From contig NZ_JABSSU010000002.1 in the NCBI RefSeq assembly GCF_013213835.1, positions 46,837 through 110,836 of the forward strand: DNA of 64,000 nucleotides. The letters are read 5' to 3'. Below are positions 43,666 to 51,718 of this stretch, one piece after another. Under the pieces are notes generated by a model. It worked only from the letters and a program-made list of their open reading frames with translations. It had not been told where the DNA came from and did no database searches. The stretch comes from Winogradskyella sp. GTDB taxonomy: Bacteria > Bacteroidota > Bacteroidia > Flavobacteriales > Flavobacteriaceae. A program made the position numbers and the translations under genes. Each line of letters begins with the position of its first letter. Positions within the stretch are counted from its first letter, which is position 1.

Positions 43666-44262
43666 ATGAATTTAAGAAAACTATCTCTCAATCAATCTAT
43701 CCCTCAGATTTTTGAAGGATTAGTGCTTACCGATGAAGAAGTGATTTTAATTGAATCGCGTCTTGACCGCGTCTTTGCAAAAAAAGGGGAACGACTAGTT
43801 GAAATTAGCAATAATGTTGATTGTCAATACTTTATCATTTCTGGTTGCCTTAGATCCTTTTATGTAGATAAAAACGGAAAAGAACATACTGCTCAATTTG
43901 GTATCTATGATTGGTGGATAAGTGATTATACAGCATTTTTCTCTCAGGAAAAGGCAATCATGAATGTAGAAGTCATTAAAGATGCAGATCTTTTAAAAAT
44001 TTCAATTGAAGATTTAAATTACTTGTACAAAGCAATCCCAAAGATTGAAACGTTTTTTCGTAAACGTGCAGAATGGTCTTGTACTACAATGCAGAAAAGA
44101 ATTTTATCTTACTTATCATTAAATGCTAGTGAAAGGTATTTATCGTTTCTTAATGATTACCCAGAAGTAGAACAAAATGTAAAGAATTATCACATTGCTT
44201 CATACCTAGGCATTACTACCGAAAGTTTAAGTAGAATTAGAAAAGAGCTATCAAGGGCTTAA
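43666..44262 (+). CDS. Crp/Fnr family transcriptional regulator
   Basis: A 198-residue protein with a cyclic-nucleotide-binding-type beta-barrel at about 20-115 (GCLRSFYVDKNGKEHTAQFG) and a C-terminal helix-turn-helix at about 170-195 (HIASYLGITTESLSRIRKEL). Bacteroidota proteins of this type often lack the cAMP-contacting residues and may not bind cAMP. No cysteines for an Fnr cluster are clustered at the N-terminus. Targets are unknown; it is a single gene. Confidence 0.88.
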   Translation: MNLRKLSLNQSIPQIFEGLVLTDEEVILIESRLDRVFAKKGERLVEISNNVDCQYFIISGCLRSFYVDKNGKEHTAQFGIYDWWISDYTAFFSQEKAIMNVEVIKDADLLKISIEDLNYLYKAIPKIETFFRKRAEWSCTTMQKRILSYLSLNASERYLSFLNDYPEVEQNVKNYHIASYLGITTESLSRIRKELSRA

Positions 44263-44468
44263 TATACTAGGCTAACTATTTTCTAAATCTTTTGATCTCA
44301 TTTCTTAGACAATAAACAATTAAATTTATATACCCACTTATTTGTGTCGTAAAGATCCGTTTTAAGATAAACTAAAGATTTTTATTAGGGTTTCAAATTT
44401 TGAGTGAAAAAGTGAAATTTAATGGATAATGAGTAAATTTAGAAAAGGAAAACTCTAATTTCATTAAG

Positions 44469-45794
44469 ATGAGTCAAGAGCATAATAGTCCGGCATTTAA
44501 AAAGCTTTTACAAAAATTACAAGAAGAAAGTTGGCAACTAGAGTTACTGATTTCTGGTTTTGCCATCTTTGGTCTATTTACAGCCTTCCCACATATAAAT
44601 ATAGCTGTAAAGGCGGCTAAAAACGATCATCAAATTTATTCATTTATAATTTTACTAGTTGTCCTTGTTTCATGTGCCATACTAATTTTTAATTTACTAC
44701 TTCATGTGGTATTAAGAGGATTGTGGATAGGTGCTCTAGGACTTCGTTATGTTTCTGGAGATATTGATTATGATGAACTCAATTACGGTAAAAAATTCAG
44801 CAGTTATCTTAAGAAAAAAGTGGGGTCTTTTGATAAGTACATTGCCAAGTTAGAAAACTACTGTAGTGTTATTTTCGCTATCTCATTTATGCTTATTTTT
44901 TATGTACTCGCCTTTACCTTTACAATTATAGTATTCGTTTTAATTGCCAGGTTATTCTTAGATAATGATTCTAAAATCATTGAAAATGACACCATAAGTT
45001 ATTGGATAGGGATACCGTTAATGATGTTTATGGTTTTTGGCGCATTATTTACTTTTATTGATTTCATTACACTTGGTTGGTTAAAGAAAAAGAATTGGAT
45101 TAGTAAAATCTATTTTCCTATTTATTGGGTTTTTAGCAAGGTAACATTGGCATTTTTATATCGTCCGCTGGTCTATAATTTTTTGGACAATAAATTTGGT
45201 AGACGCATAAGCATGGTTTTAGTACCTTCCTATTTTTTAATCCTTGTTGGCACAAGTTTTAACTACAAAACTTCAAACTATTTTAATAGCGATTTATCAT
45301 CAAATAAAATAATTGCCAATAGTAACAATTATGAAAACATGTTAGAAGAAGATGAATTTATTGAAAATGTGGCAATAGACTCTAAAGTAATACTTAATAA
45401 TCATTTGAAAATTTTCATGGTCTTGGATGATGATTTTGATGATTACGTATTTACCTTTAATGAAGGCCTTAAACCCGAAAAAGATATTAGAGGTTTAGAT
45501 TCTGATATGCTCATTATTAATTCATTGCCATGGCGAAAGCGGGATAGTTTAAGAACATCTTACATGAAAACCTTAAATGAAATTTTTATGATTAAAATTG
45601 ACTCTATAGATTATAAAAGTGAATTTATTGTAAGTAAGAGTATCAAAAATCAAAAGGGTTTTGAAACTTATGTTGGATTAAAAAACCTTAGTGAAGGTAA
45701 ACACATGCTTAATATATTGAGAAAACGTATTAGGAAAAAGGATACACAAACAGTAAGATATGCTACGATTCCTTTTTGGTATTTTCCTAATTAA
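44469..45794 (+). CDS. Unknown polytopic membrane protein with soluble C-terminal domain
   Basis: I do not recognise a family for this 441-residue protein. It has about six hydrophobic segments (roughly 27-48, 57-86, 133-165, 175-200, 215-238 and 248-262). A soluble C-terminal part of about 175 residues follows, rich in Asp and beta-type sequence. The short N-terminal cytoplasmic part is Lys/Glu/Gln-rich and helical. No repeats or catalytic motifs are seen. Its stop overlaps the convergent anti-sigma-like gene by 4 bases, and a 206-base leader without features precedes it. Confidence 0.7.
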   Translation: MSQEHNSPAFKKLLQKLQEESWQLELLISGFAIFGLFTAFPHINIAVKAAKNDHQIYSFIILLVVLVSCAILIFNLLLHVVLRGLWIGALGLRYVSGDIDYDELNYGKKFSSYLKKKVGSFDKYIAKLENYCSVIFAISFMLIFYVLAFTFTIIVFVLIARLFLDNDSKIIENDTISYWIGIPLMMFMVFGALFTFIDFITLGWLKKKNWISKIYFPIYWVFSKVTLAFLYRPLVYNFLDNKFGRRISMVLVPSYFLILVGTSFNYKTSNYFNSDLSSNKIIANSNNYENMLEEDEFIENVAIDSKVILNNHLKIFMVLDDDFDDYVFTFNEGLKPEKDIRGLDSDMLIINSLPWRKRDSLRTSYMKTLNEIFMIKIDSIDYKSEFIVSKSIKNQKGFETYVGLKNLSEGKHMLNILRKRIRKKDTQTVRYATIPFWYFPN

Positions 45795-46198
45795 TAGGAT
45801 AATCTATTATCAAAATACTGTTTTAATAATGGTATTTGTATACATACCATAACAGCTAAAAATATTGAAGCATATAATAAGGTGTTAGAAAAATCAACTG
45901 ATAGATTTTCTAAAAAATTAAACGAAACTTCTGGTAGATTATAACGCTCAGCTACACTAGTATCGGTTTTAGATTTACCAAGGATAATTTTAGCTATCAA
46001 TGCAACAAAACCTGCACTTAAAATCCACCAAATATATTTTGGTATCAAAGGCGTGTATTCTGTGGTGCTTGAACTTGTAGATAACGCCTCTATTTTAGAC
46101 ATAACATTAAACGTAAAATCTTCTGGTGCTTTTTCTAAACTATCAGCAGACATTAATTTTTCTACAATTTCTTCTATTCTCTTATCATCCTTTTCCAT
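45791..46198 (-). CDS. Small membrane protein, probable anti-sigma partner of the ECF factor
   Basis: A 135-residue protein with a charged, helical N-terminal part at 1-45 (DDKRIEEIVEKLMSADSLEKAPEDFTFNVMSKIEAL) and two transmembrane segments at about 55-70 and 105-125. No zinc-binding HxxxCxxC motif is seen, so it is not a classical ZAS anti-sigma factor. Its start overlaps the end of the sigma gene by 14 bases, the usual arrangement for sigma/anti-sigma pairs. The role is inferred from context only. Confidence 0.6.
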   Translation of the reverse strand: MEKDDKRIEEIVEKLMSADSLEKAPEDFTFNVMSKIEALSTSSSTTEYTPLIPKYIWWILSAGFVALIAKIILGKSKTDTSVAERYNLPEVSFNFLENLSVDFSNTLLYASIFLAVMVCIQIPLLKQYFDNRLSY

Positions 46199-46769
46199 AG
46201 CTTATTCTGTTTTGCGGTTGTAAATATTCTTCAAGAATTACAGCTAATTTTTTTCGAGCTCTAAATAACTTTACTTTTACAGTATTAGCTTCAATATTAA
46301 TAACTTTAGAAATCTCTTCTAAAGATAATTCTTCAAAATAAAACAACGTTAATATTACACTACTTTCTTCTGGCAATCTACTGATACAATTCTTTATTAG
46401 TACACTTCGTTCTTCTTTAATAATGCTCTCTAAAGCATTATCAATAGTATCTAATTTATTAAATGTATATTCATCTATTGCCACATCATTTTGATGCTTT
46501 TTATTCTTCTTTATAGCGTCTAGACATGTATTATATGCCACTCTATAAATCCACGTCGAAAACTTTGAATCACCTTTAAACTTATCTAAAGACTTAAATA
46601 CTTTTATAAAGGTATCTTGCGCTATTTCTTCTGCTTCTTCCCTATTCTTTAGCATTCTTATAGCCAAAGTATACACCAGGTCCTTGTAACGATCTACTAA
46701 CTTTGCATAAGCATTAGTATCGCCGTTCTTAATAGAATCTATTAATATGTTCTCGTCGATGGTGGTCAT
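46185..46769 (-). CDS. ECF-type RNA polymerase sigma factor
   Basis: A 194-residue sigma factor. Region 2 at about 22-90 shows DLVYTLAIRML, EAEEIAQDTFIKVF and FSTWIYRVAYN; region 4 at about 130-185 shows LPEESSVILTLFYFEELSLEEIS and VKVKLFRARKKL. The upstream minus-strand promoter at 46780-46805 ends only 10 bases before the ATG, suggesting autoregulation and a nearly leaderless transcript. The next Met is far inside region 2, so the start is secure. Confidence 0.92.
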   Translation of the reverse strand: MTTIDENILIDSIKNGDTNAYAKLVDRYKDLVYTLAIRMLKNREEAEEIAQDTFIKVFKSLDKFKGDSKFSTWIYRVAYNTCLDAIKKNKKHQNDVAIDEYTFNKLDTIDNALESIIKEERSVLIKNCISRLPEESSVILTLFYFEELSLEEISKVINIEANTVKVKLFRARKKLAVILEEYLQPQNRISYGKG

Positions 46770-46779
46770 TTCTTGTTAA

Positions 46780-46805
46780 GACGACAAATGATTCAATTAG
46801 GTTAC
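46780..46805 (-). promoter_or_regulatory. ECF promoter GTAACC-N14-GTCGTC of the sigma gene
   Basis: On the minus strand GTAACC (46805-46800), exactly 14 bases, then GTCGTC (46785-46780). The same two hexamers with the same spacing occur on the plus strand at 46840-46865. The -10 hexamer is 10 bases from the ATG. Confidence 0.75.
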
Positions 46806-46839
46806 ATAAAGTAGTAAAAAAATATTTTTTAAAAAAAGT

Positions 46840-46865
46840 GTAACCTTAATCAAATATATGTCGTC
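46840..46865 (+). promoter_or_regulatory. ECF promoter GTAACC-N14-GTCGTC of the divergent gene
   Basis: GTAACC (46840-46845), 14 bases, GTCGTC (46860-46865), 46 bases before the ATG at 46912. It mirrors the sigma-gene promoter exactly, so one sigma factor should fire both directions. Confidence 0.75.
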
Positions 46866-46911
46866 ATAAGCATTGAACCAACAATTAATAATCAATTAAA
46901 AAATAAACATT

Positions 46912-47256
46912 ATGGACGAAGAAATTTTAATACCAATCTCATTATTTGCAGCAATTTTTGGAATGGTCTATCTGTATTATTCAACAAGAAATAAAGAGCG
47001 ATTAGCATTAATAGAAAAAGGTGCGGATGCAAGTATATTTAACATAGGAAAGAAATCTGGGTCTTCATGGAAAGTCATTGTACTCAACTTAGCATTTCTT
47101 TTAATGGGTATTGGTCTTGGTGTATTTATTGCAAATATTTTAGACACTTACACGAGTTTAGATGACGAAGCCGTATATCCATCGATGATATTCTTAATGG
47201 CAGGTTTAGGACTCTATGTAGGGTTTACGCAGACAAAGAAAGCCTTAGAAGAATAA
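46912..47256 (+). CDS. DUF6249-like small membrane protein
   Basis: A 114-residue protein with three hydrophobic segments (about 5-22, 53-72 and 88-105) and the conserved-looking stretch YYSTRNKERLALIEKGADASIF near 21-42, which I associate with DUF6249. Function unknown. The divergent layout and identical promoter tie it to the ECF sigma factor as a likely target or part of the same envelope response. It is closed by a hairpin terminator at 47277-47307. Confidence 0.7.
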   Translation: MDEEILIPISLFAAIFGMVYLYYSTRNKERLALIEKGADASIFNIGKKSGSSWKVIVLNLAFLLMGIGLGVFIANILDTYTSLDDEAVYPSMIFLMAGLGLYVGFTQTKKALEE

Positions 47257-47276
47257 ATAAAAACCAATCAATCATT

Positions 47277-47307
47277 TAAAAACGTCTCATTTAGTGAGGC
47301 GTTTTTT
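47277..47307 (+). terminator. Terminator after the DUF6249-like gene
   Basis: Arms AAAAACGTCTCA and TGAGGCGTTTTT, with one T-G wobble and a short loop, followed by further T. It precedes the next plus-strand gene by about 40 bases. Confidence 0.75.
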
Positions 47308-47348
47308 TATGGCTATAAATAATGTATATTTAACTCAAAGTATACCTT

Positions 47349-48326
47349 ATGCCCAGATTCTTATTCTTCATATTTTTAATAAGTAACCTGAGTCTTGCTC
47401 AGATAACCGTGCTAGACAGTGTCTCTAAATTCCCTGTGAGTTATGCTACAATTTCTTTTGGTGATGGACAAGGTATTTTTGCTGATGATGAAGGCATGTT
47501 TGTATTTAATACAAAATTATATCCAGATGTAGATTCTCTTTTTGTATCTGCAATTGGCTTTAAAAATATTGCTGTTGCCACAAATCAATTACCTAAGCAA
47601 CTTTTTATGACCGCTAGTACTGATGAACTAGACGAAGTAGTTGTTATTGGTAACATACTAAATAGGAAATTTAAAATTGAAACTCTTAAGCCTTATTTAG
47701 ATGATGATTATTATAATTGTTGGTTACCAACAATAGAATCTGAAATTGCCGTATACTTCCCAAAAACCACTAATAAAGATCAAGAACTGAGTTCAATTAT
47801 TTTTCCAATTGCCTTAGAGTCCAAAGACTGGAAAAAACGAAAACGTTCCAATAGTGATAAGAAAAAGTTTTCTACACTATTTAAGGTTCAATTTTATGCG
47901 AATGATCATGGACTACCTGGACAAGTACTCACCTACGAAACTATAGTTTTTAGAGCTACAGAAGAAGATGGTGATTCTTATGAGCTTAATGTTGAAGATT
48001 ACAACTTACATATGCCAGAAGACGGTTTTTTTGTTTCCATACAAGCCATGGGTTATACCGATAAATCTGGAAAGCTTTTACCTAACAAAAAGTACAAAGA
48101 GATAAAATCTAAAAATGGTGTTGTAAAAATACCAACCAATTTTAGACCACTTTTACCTTTTACAAATCAAATTAAAGATAAAAATACTTTTATAAAACGC
48201 GTTTTTATAAATGGTAATAATTGGGTGAAGTTTGATAAAGGCAATGGATTTGAATCTAGTTTACTTAAAAGAGAACTATACAATTATGGCATTGGTTTAA
48301 AGTATAAAACGTTTAAAGAGAACTAA
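47349..48326 (+). CDS. Exported CarboxypepD_reg-domain protein (paralogue of 19214-20110)
   Basis: A 325-residue protein with a signal peptide (1-17, SLAQ), a carboxypeptidase-regulatory-like domain at about 18-95 (VLDSVSKFPVSYATI, ELDEVVVIG), and a C-terminal region with FKVQFYANDHGLPGQVLTYE and NLHMPEDGFFVSIQ. The same blocks in the same order occur in the 19214-20110 protein. No barrel is present. The next gene begins 8 bases after its stop. Function unknown; probably envelope-located. Confidence 0.72.
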   Translation: MPRFLFFIFLISNLSLAQITVLDSVSKFPVSYATISFGDGQGIFADDEGMFVFNTKLYPDVDSLFVSAIGFKNIAVATNQLPKQLFMTASTDELDEVVVIGNILNRKFKIETLKPYLDDDYYNCWLPTIESEIAVYFPKTTNKDQELSSIIFPIALESKDWKKRKRSNSDKKKFSTLFKVQFYANDHGLPGQVLTYETIVFRATEEDGDSYELNVEDYNLHMPEDGFFVSIQAMGYTDKSGKLLPNKKYKEIKSKNGVVKIPTNFRPLLPFTNQIKDKNTFIKRVFINGNNWVKFDKGNGFESSLLKRELYNYGIGLKYKTFKEN

Positions 48327-48334
48327 ACTTGTAA

Positions 48335-48853
48335 ATGAAAAACACTAAACACTGTCAACTTTGCAATCATCAAGAAGTAGATTTTAGAATTGGAACATTA
48401 TGCGGTTTAACCATGAAAAAGCCCATTTTCGTAAACAAATGTATTAATGCAGAATTCAATTCTAAACTAGAAGAAAAAATTGAATCTACTAATGTTGAGT
48501 ATCAAAGTGTTTTGAACCAGAAATGGTTAGTTTATACAAATTTTGTGATATTTATTATTGCTGGCATAGCAGTAATCTTAACTGGTTACTTCTTAGCACA
48601 ATACTTATTAAAATTTAGAGTAGTTGCAGCTGCACCATTTGTTATTTCTTTAGTTGGTCTGCTATTTGTTATTCCTTTGGCTACTGGCCCATTAAATACT
48701 TATTTAAATGACTTAAAACTTGCAAAATCGAAAAAAGAAGATGTTTACAAAGTATTAGAACTTTACGGAATTAAATATGACATTGACATCACTTTTGGTA
48801 AAAAATATCATGGAACACAAGATGTTAATGTTGATTTAAAAATTAACAAATAG
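48335..48853 (+). CDS. Unknown membrane protein with N-terminal cysteine-rich motif
   Basis: A 172-residue protein not assigned to a family. The N-terminus has CQLC (6-9), a single cysteine in TLCGL and one in VNKCIN, together able to form a zinc-ribbon-like site. Two transmembrane segments follow at about 66-88 and 96-116, and a soluble tail of about 55 residues ends FGKKYHGTQDVNVDL. It follows the CarboxypepD_reg gene by 8 bases, so both are probably co-expressed. Its stop directly abuts the convergent VanX gene. Confidence 0.65.
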   Translation: MKNTKHCQLCNHQEVDFRIGTLCGLTMKKPIFVNKCINAEFNSKLEEKIESTNVEYQSVLNQKWLVYTNFVIFIIAGIAVILTGYFLAQYLLKFRVVAAAPFVISLVGLLFVIPLATGPLNTYLNDLKLAKSKKEDVYKVLELYGIKYDIDITFGKKYHGTQDVNVDLKINK

Positions 48854-49531
48854 TTACTCAACCTCAAAATCAAAATATGTCTTTGGAAAAGGTTCATTCT
48901 TTAATGTAAAATGCCACCACTCTTGTGAATAATTTTTAAAATTATGCTTAAGCATAATAAATTGGAGTAACTGTCTGTTCTTTTTTTGTTCTTCTGAAAT
49001 TCCTGCATAATTTACCCAAGATTCTTTTCCAAAAAAATCAAATGGTGTTCCCATATCTAAAGGCTCACCAGTATTACCATCTATAATAGTTAAATCTACT
49101 GTACTACCTTTACTATGACCAGACCGCGATGCTATATATTCCTCAACGAACAGATTTTTCTTTGTGACATCAGGATAAAATTGAGATTTGTTTATAGTAT
49201 CATTTAAGTCTTTCGCCCAACGTATAAAATGGTCAACTGCGCGCTGTGGTCTATAACCATCAAACACTTTTAAACATAAATTTTGTTCTTGTAACTCTTC
49301 TTGAACCAGCTTTAGCTGTTCTGCAGTAGGTTTTGTTAAAATCAGGGTATTAGATTTATAACCATCAATAGTGTCACCAACAAAATTATCGACACTATAA
49401 TATTTTAATTCTACTTCTAAATCTGGAACTATTGTTTTCACATACACAAAACCATCTGGTAAATTCTGTTTCTGAGACAAAAATGCAATAATAACCAATG
49501 AAAACACATAAATAAATGATTTGTAATTCAT
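48854..49531 (-). CDS. D-alanyl-D-alanine dipeptidase (VanX-like, M15D)
   Basis: A 225-residue zinc peptidase with an N-terminal hydrophobic segment at 6-19 suggesting export or membrane anchoring. Zinc ligands and the catalytic base are visible: His139 and Asp146 in SGHSKGSTVDL, and Glu204 and His207 in EWWH; Arg94 in GYRPQ would bind the carboxylate. VanX-type enzymes split D-Ala-D-Ala. With no vanH/vanA nearby, a role in peptidoglycan recycling is more likely than vancomycin resistance. Confidence 0.9.
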   Translation of the reverse strand: MNYKSFIYVFSLVIIAFLSQKQNLPDGFVYVKTIVPDLEVELKYYSVDNFVGDTIDGYKSNTLILTKPTAEQLKLVQEELQEQNLCLKVFDGYRPQRAVDHFIRWAKDLNDTINKSQFYPDVTKKNLFVEEYIASRSGHSKGSTVDLTIIDGNTGEPLDMGTPFDFFGKESWVNYAGISEEQKKNRQLLQFIMLKHNFKNYSQEWWHFTLKNEPFPKTYFDFEVE

Positions 49532-49569
49532 GTAATACTCTTCTATTTCTTGAAGCTAAAGTATAACCA

Positions 49570-49601
49570 TTTGCTTCATTTATACTGATACACTAATTTA
49601 G
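49570..49601 (+). promoter_or_regulatory. Possible promoter of the AlkB-like gene
   Basis: TTTG (49570-49573), 20 bases, then TAATTTAG (49594-49601), a one-mismatch -7 box, 14 bases before the ATG at 49615. Confidence 0.35.
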
Positions 49602-49614
49602 ATAAAAAAAATCT

Positions 49615-50220
49615 ATGGAGTTGTTTTCACAAGAGAAAGAGCAATTTGTTCTCCCTAATGCTGAATTAATATATGTTTCAAACTTCTTTTCGAAACAAGA
49701 GTCAGATGGTTTTTTTAATACCATCAACCACCAAACAAATTGGCATCATGATGACATTAAAGTTTTTGGTAAAACTTATAAGCAACCAAGGCTCACAGCG
49801 CTTTTTGGAGATAATCAACAACCTTATAGTTATTCTAACATTACAATGTATCCGGAGCCATTCACGACAACTTTAAAAACAATAAAAAATAAAGTTGAAG
49901 TATATGCCAAACACCATTTTAATACACTACTAATTAATCTTTATAGAGATGGTAATGATAGTAACGGTTGGCATGCGGATAACGAAAAAGAACTAGGGCA
50001 AAATCCTGTTATTGCTTCCGTTAGTTTTGGCGAAGAACGACCATTTCATTTTAAACACCGCAGTATAAAAGAAGAGCGTTATAAAATTAATTTATCTCAT
50101 GGAAGCTTATTACTAATGAAAGGAGAAATGCAACATTTTTGGTTACATCAAATTGCTAAAACAAAAAAGAAAGTTGAGCCTAGGATTAATCTAACGTTTA
50201 GAACTTTAATACACTCATAA
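49615..50220 (+). CDS. AlkB-like 2-oxoglutarate/Fe(II) dioxygenase
   Basis: A 201-residue dioxygenase of the AlkB family, which removes alkyl groups from DNA or RNA bases by oxidation. The iron ligands are His120 and Asp122 in GWHADNEK and His178 in WLHQI. Arg190 and Arg196 in PRINLTFR match the 2-oxoglutarate-binding RxNxTxR motif. YRDGNDSNGWHAD fits the ALKBH2/3-like bacterial branch. It is a single gene closed by the terminator at 50227-50254. No SOS or Ada box was recognised. Confidence 0.93.
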   Translation: MELFSQEKEQFVLPNAELIYVSNFFSKQESDGFFNTINHQTNWHHDDIKVFGKTYKQPRLTALFGDNQQPYSYSNITMYPEPFTTTLKTIKNKVEVYAKHHFNTLLINLYRDGNDSNGWHADNEKELGQNPVIASVSFGEERPFHFKHRSIKEERYKINLSHGSLLLMKGEMQHFWLHQIAKTKKKVEPRINLTFRTLIHS

Positions 50221-50226
50221 AAACAA

Positions 50227-50254
50227 AAAACTGGGTTCCCTCAAACCCAGTTTT
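50227..50254 (+). terminator. Terminator after the AlkB-like gene
   Basis: Perfect 11-base arms AAAACTGGGTT and AACCCAGTTTT around CCCTCA, 7 bases after the stop. Confidence 0.85.
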
Positions 50255-50410
50255 CGTTATTTGCTTTTTCTATGTGATAGATTTAGGGTCTCTAACTCAA
50301 CACAACATAATGCAAATATTAATTAATTAATCCATTGAACTAAAAACTACATTTTAGTACAAGTCAAATATAATATTAGATTCTATTTTATCCGTTTAAA
50401 AACACTATTA

Positions 50411-50467
50411 ATCGATGAAATACATCGTATTTTAACATTTAGCAGTGAAAAAACGCATTTCGTCGAT
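50411..50467. repeat. Imperfect inverted repeat upstream of the alpha/beta hydrolase
   Basis: Outer arms ATCGATGAAATAC (50411-50423) and GCATTTCGTCGAT (50455-50467) pair at 11 of 13 positions. Inner stretches CGTATTTT and AAAAAACG can extend the stem. It is 130-186 bases upstream of the hydrolase start. Confidence 0.5.
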
Positions 50468-50596
50468 GGTTTTGTGAAATATTAACATATGATACCTTCT
50501 TAATACCTATACGAAATCCATATTTTTTCTGTTTAAGAATTAATAGTTTCTGTAAATATCAACTACATTTATGTTTAGGATAATTAAATACAAATC

Positions 50597-51526
50597 ATGA
50601 AAAATTTTCTATCAATCTTAATAGTATTGTTTACAATACATATTGCTGTAGCTCAAGAAATGACATATAAAGAAACTGAAGTCTCTGTTTCTAAACATAT
50701 AGATGGCACACTATTAATTCCCAATGACATCGAAAAGCCAATTCTTGTAATCATTATTGCAGGATCTGGACCAACAGATAGAAATGGAAATCAAAACTTT
50801 ATGAAAAACGATGCTTTAAAAAAATTGGCCGAAAGTTTAACTGCCAAAAGCATTGCGACATTTAGATACGACAAACGTATTATTAAACAAATACTGAATC
50901 GAGATATTGACAAAGATCTTCTCTTTGATGATTTTGTGAGCGACGCAAAAGCTGTAGTCACCTATTTTACAGAATCAGAAAAATTTTCAAAAATTTATAT
51001 AGCTGGTCATAGTCAAGGAAGTTTAGTAGGTATGCTAGCTTCAGAAAAGGATGTAGACGGATTTATTTCACTCGCTGGTGCAGGTCAAAACATTGGTGAC
51101 GTCATTGTTGAGCAAGTCGCTAAGATGTCTCCACAACTTGGTGAAGAAGCACAGAAAGTTGTAAATAAATTAAAGTCTGGAGAAAAGACAACAGATTTTC
51201 CACAAGCTTTAGCTAGTGTTTTTAATGCAGATATTCAAGATTTTATGATAAATTGGATGTCATATGAGCCTACAGAAATTATCCATGAATTAAAAATTCC
51301 AATACTCATTATCAATGGCACTAAAGATCTTCAAGTTTCAGAGAATGAGGCAAATTTACTAAAAGAGGCAAACGAGAATGCTCAATTAAATATCATTGAA
51401 AATATGAATCATGTCCTTTTTGAGATTGTTGGGGGTGATTTAGAGAACTCAAAATCTTATAATGAATCTTCTAGAGAAATATCAGCATTACTCATTGAAA
51501 ACATCGTAAACTTCGTGAAAAAGTAA
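50597..51526 (+). CDS. Exported alpha/beta hydrolase
   Basis: A 309-residue protein with a signal peptide (1-20, AVAQ). The nucleophile is Ser139 in AGHSQGS; an acid Asp follows in NGTKDLQVS and the His in NMNHVLFE, giving a complete triad. The oxyanion-type IIAGSGPTDRNGN near 53-65 is typical of the YqiA/BAAT-like hydrolases in Bacteroidota. Substrate unknown. Single gene with its own terminator. Confidence 0.88.
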   Translation: MKNFLSILIVLFTIHIAVAQEMTYKETEVSVSKHIDGTLLIPNDIEKPILVIIIAGSGPTDRNGNQNFMKNDALKKLAESLTAKSIATFRYDKRIIKQILNRDIDKDLLFDDFVSDAKAVVTYFTESEKFSKIYIAGHSQGSLVGMLASEKDVDGFISLAGAGQNIGDVIVEQVAKMSPQLGEEAQKVVNKLKSGEKTTDFPQALASVFNADIQDFMINWMSYEPTEIIHELKIPILIINGTKDLQVSENEANLLKEANENAQLNIIENMNHVLFEIVGGDLENSKSYNESSREISALLIENIVNFVKK

Positions 51527-51554
51527 CCCATCTATCGTACAATTTACTTAAACT

Positions 51555-51583
51555 AAAAAAGCATCTCTAAGAGATGCTTTTTT
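51555..51583. terminator. Terminator after the alpha/beta hydrolase
   Basis: Perfect 13-base arms AAAAAAGCATCTC and GAGATGCTTTTTT with loop TAA, 29 bases after the stop. Symmetrical A/T flanks. Confidence 0.85.
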
Positions 51584-51621
51584 ACTAACTAACCAACCAA
51601 AATGTAATGTCGCGATTTTGT

Positions 51622-51667
51622 AGTAAGTGTTACGTTTGTAACTCTCGCTGTATCCATTACACTTACT
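51622..51667. repeat. Inverted repeat AGTAAGTGT ... ACACTTACT
   Basis: Perfect 9-base arms separated by 28 bases, in the 298-base gap before the SPFH operon. The space between also contains GTTACGTTTGTAAC, itself a near palindrome. Confidence 0.55.
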
Positions 51668-51718
51668 TGGTATCAAACCGCGTGCCAAACTTCTTTTTTT
51701 GAAAAAAATATAAAAAGT

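Larger units (their letters stand above)
50221..50596. other. 376-base intergenic region with terminator and imperfect inverted repeat
   Basis: After the AlkB terminator I see no coding gene. The notable object is the inverted repeat at 50411-50467. The last 80 bases before the alpha/beta hydrolase are AT-rich, with only a weak -7-like TACATTTA. Confidence 0.6.

Noticed and set aside
48854..49531. Vancomycin resistance locus
   Set aside because: Only a VanX-type dipeptidase is present; no vanH, vanA, vanS or vanR genes lie nearby.
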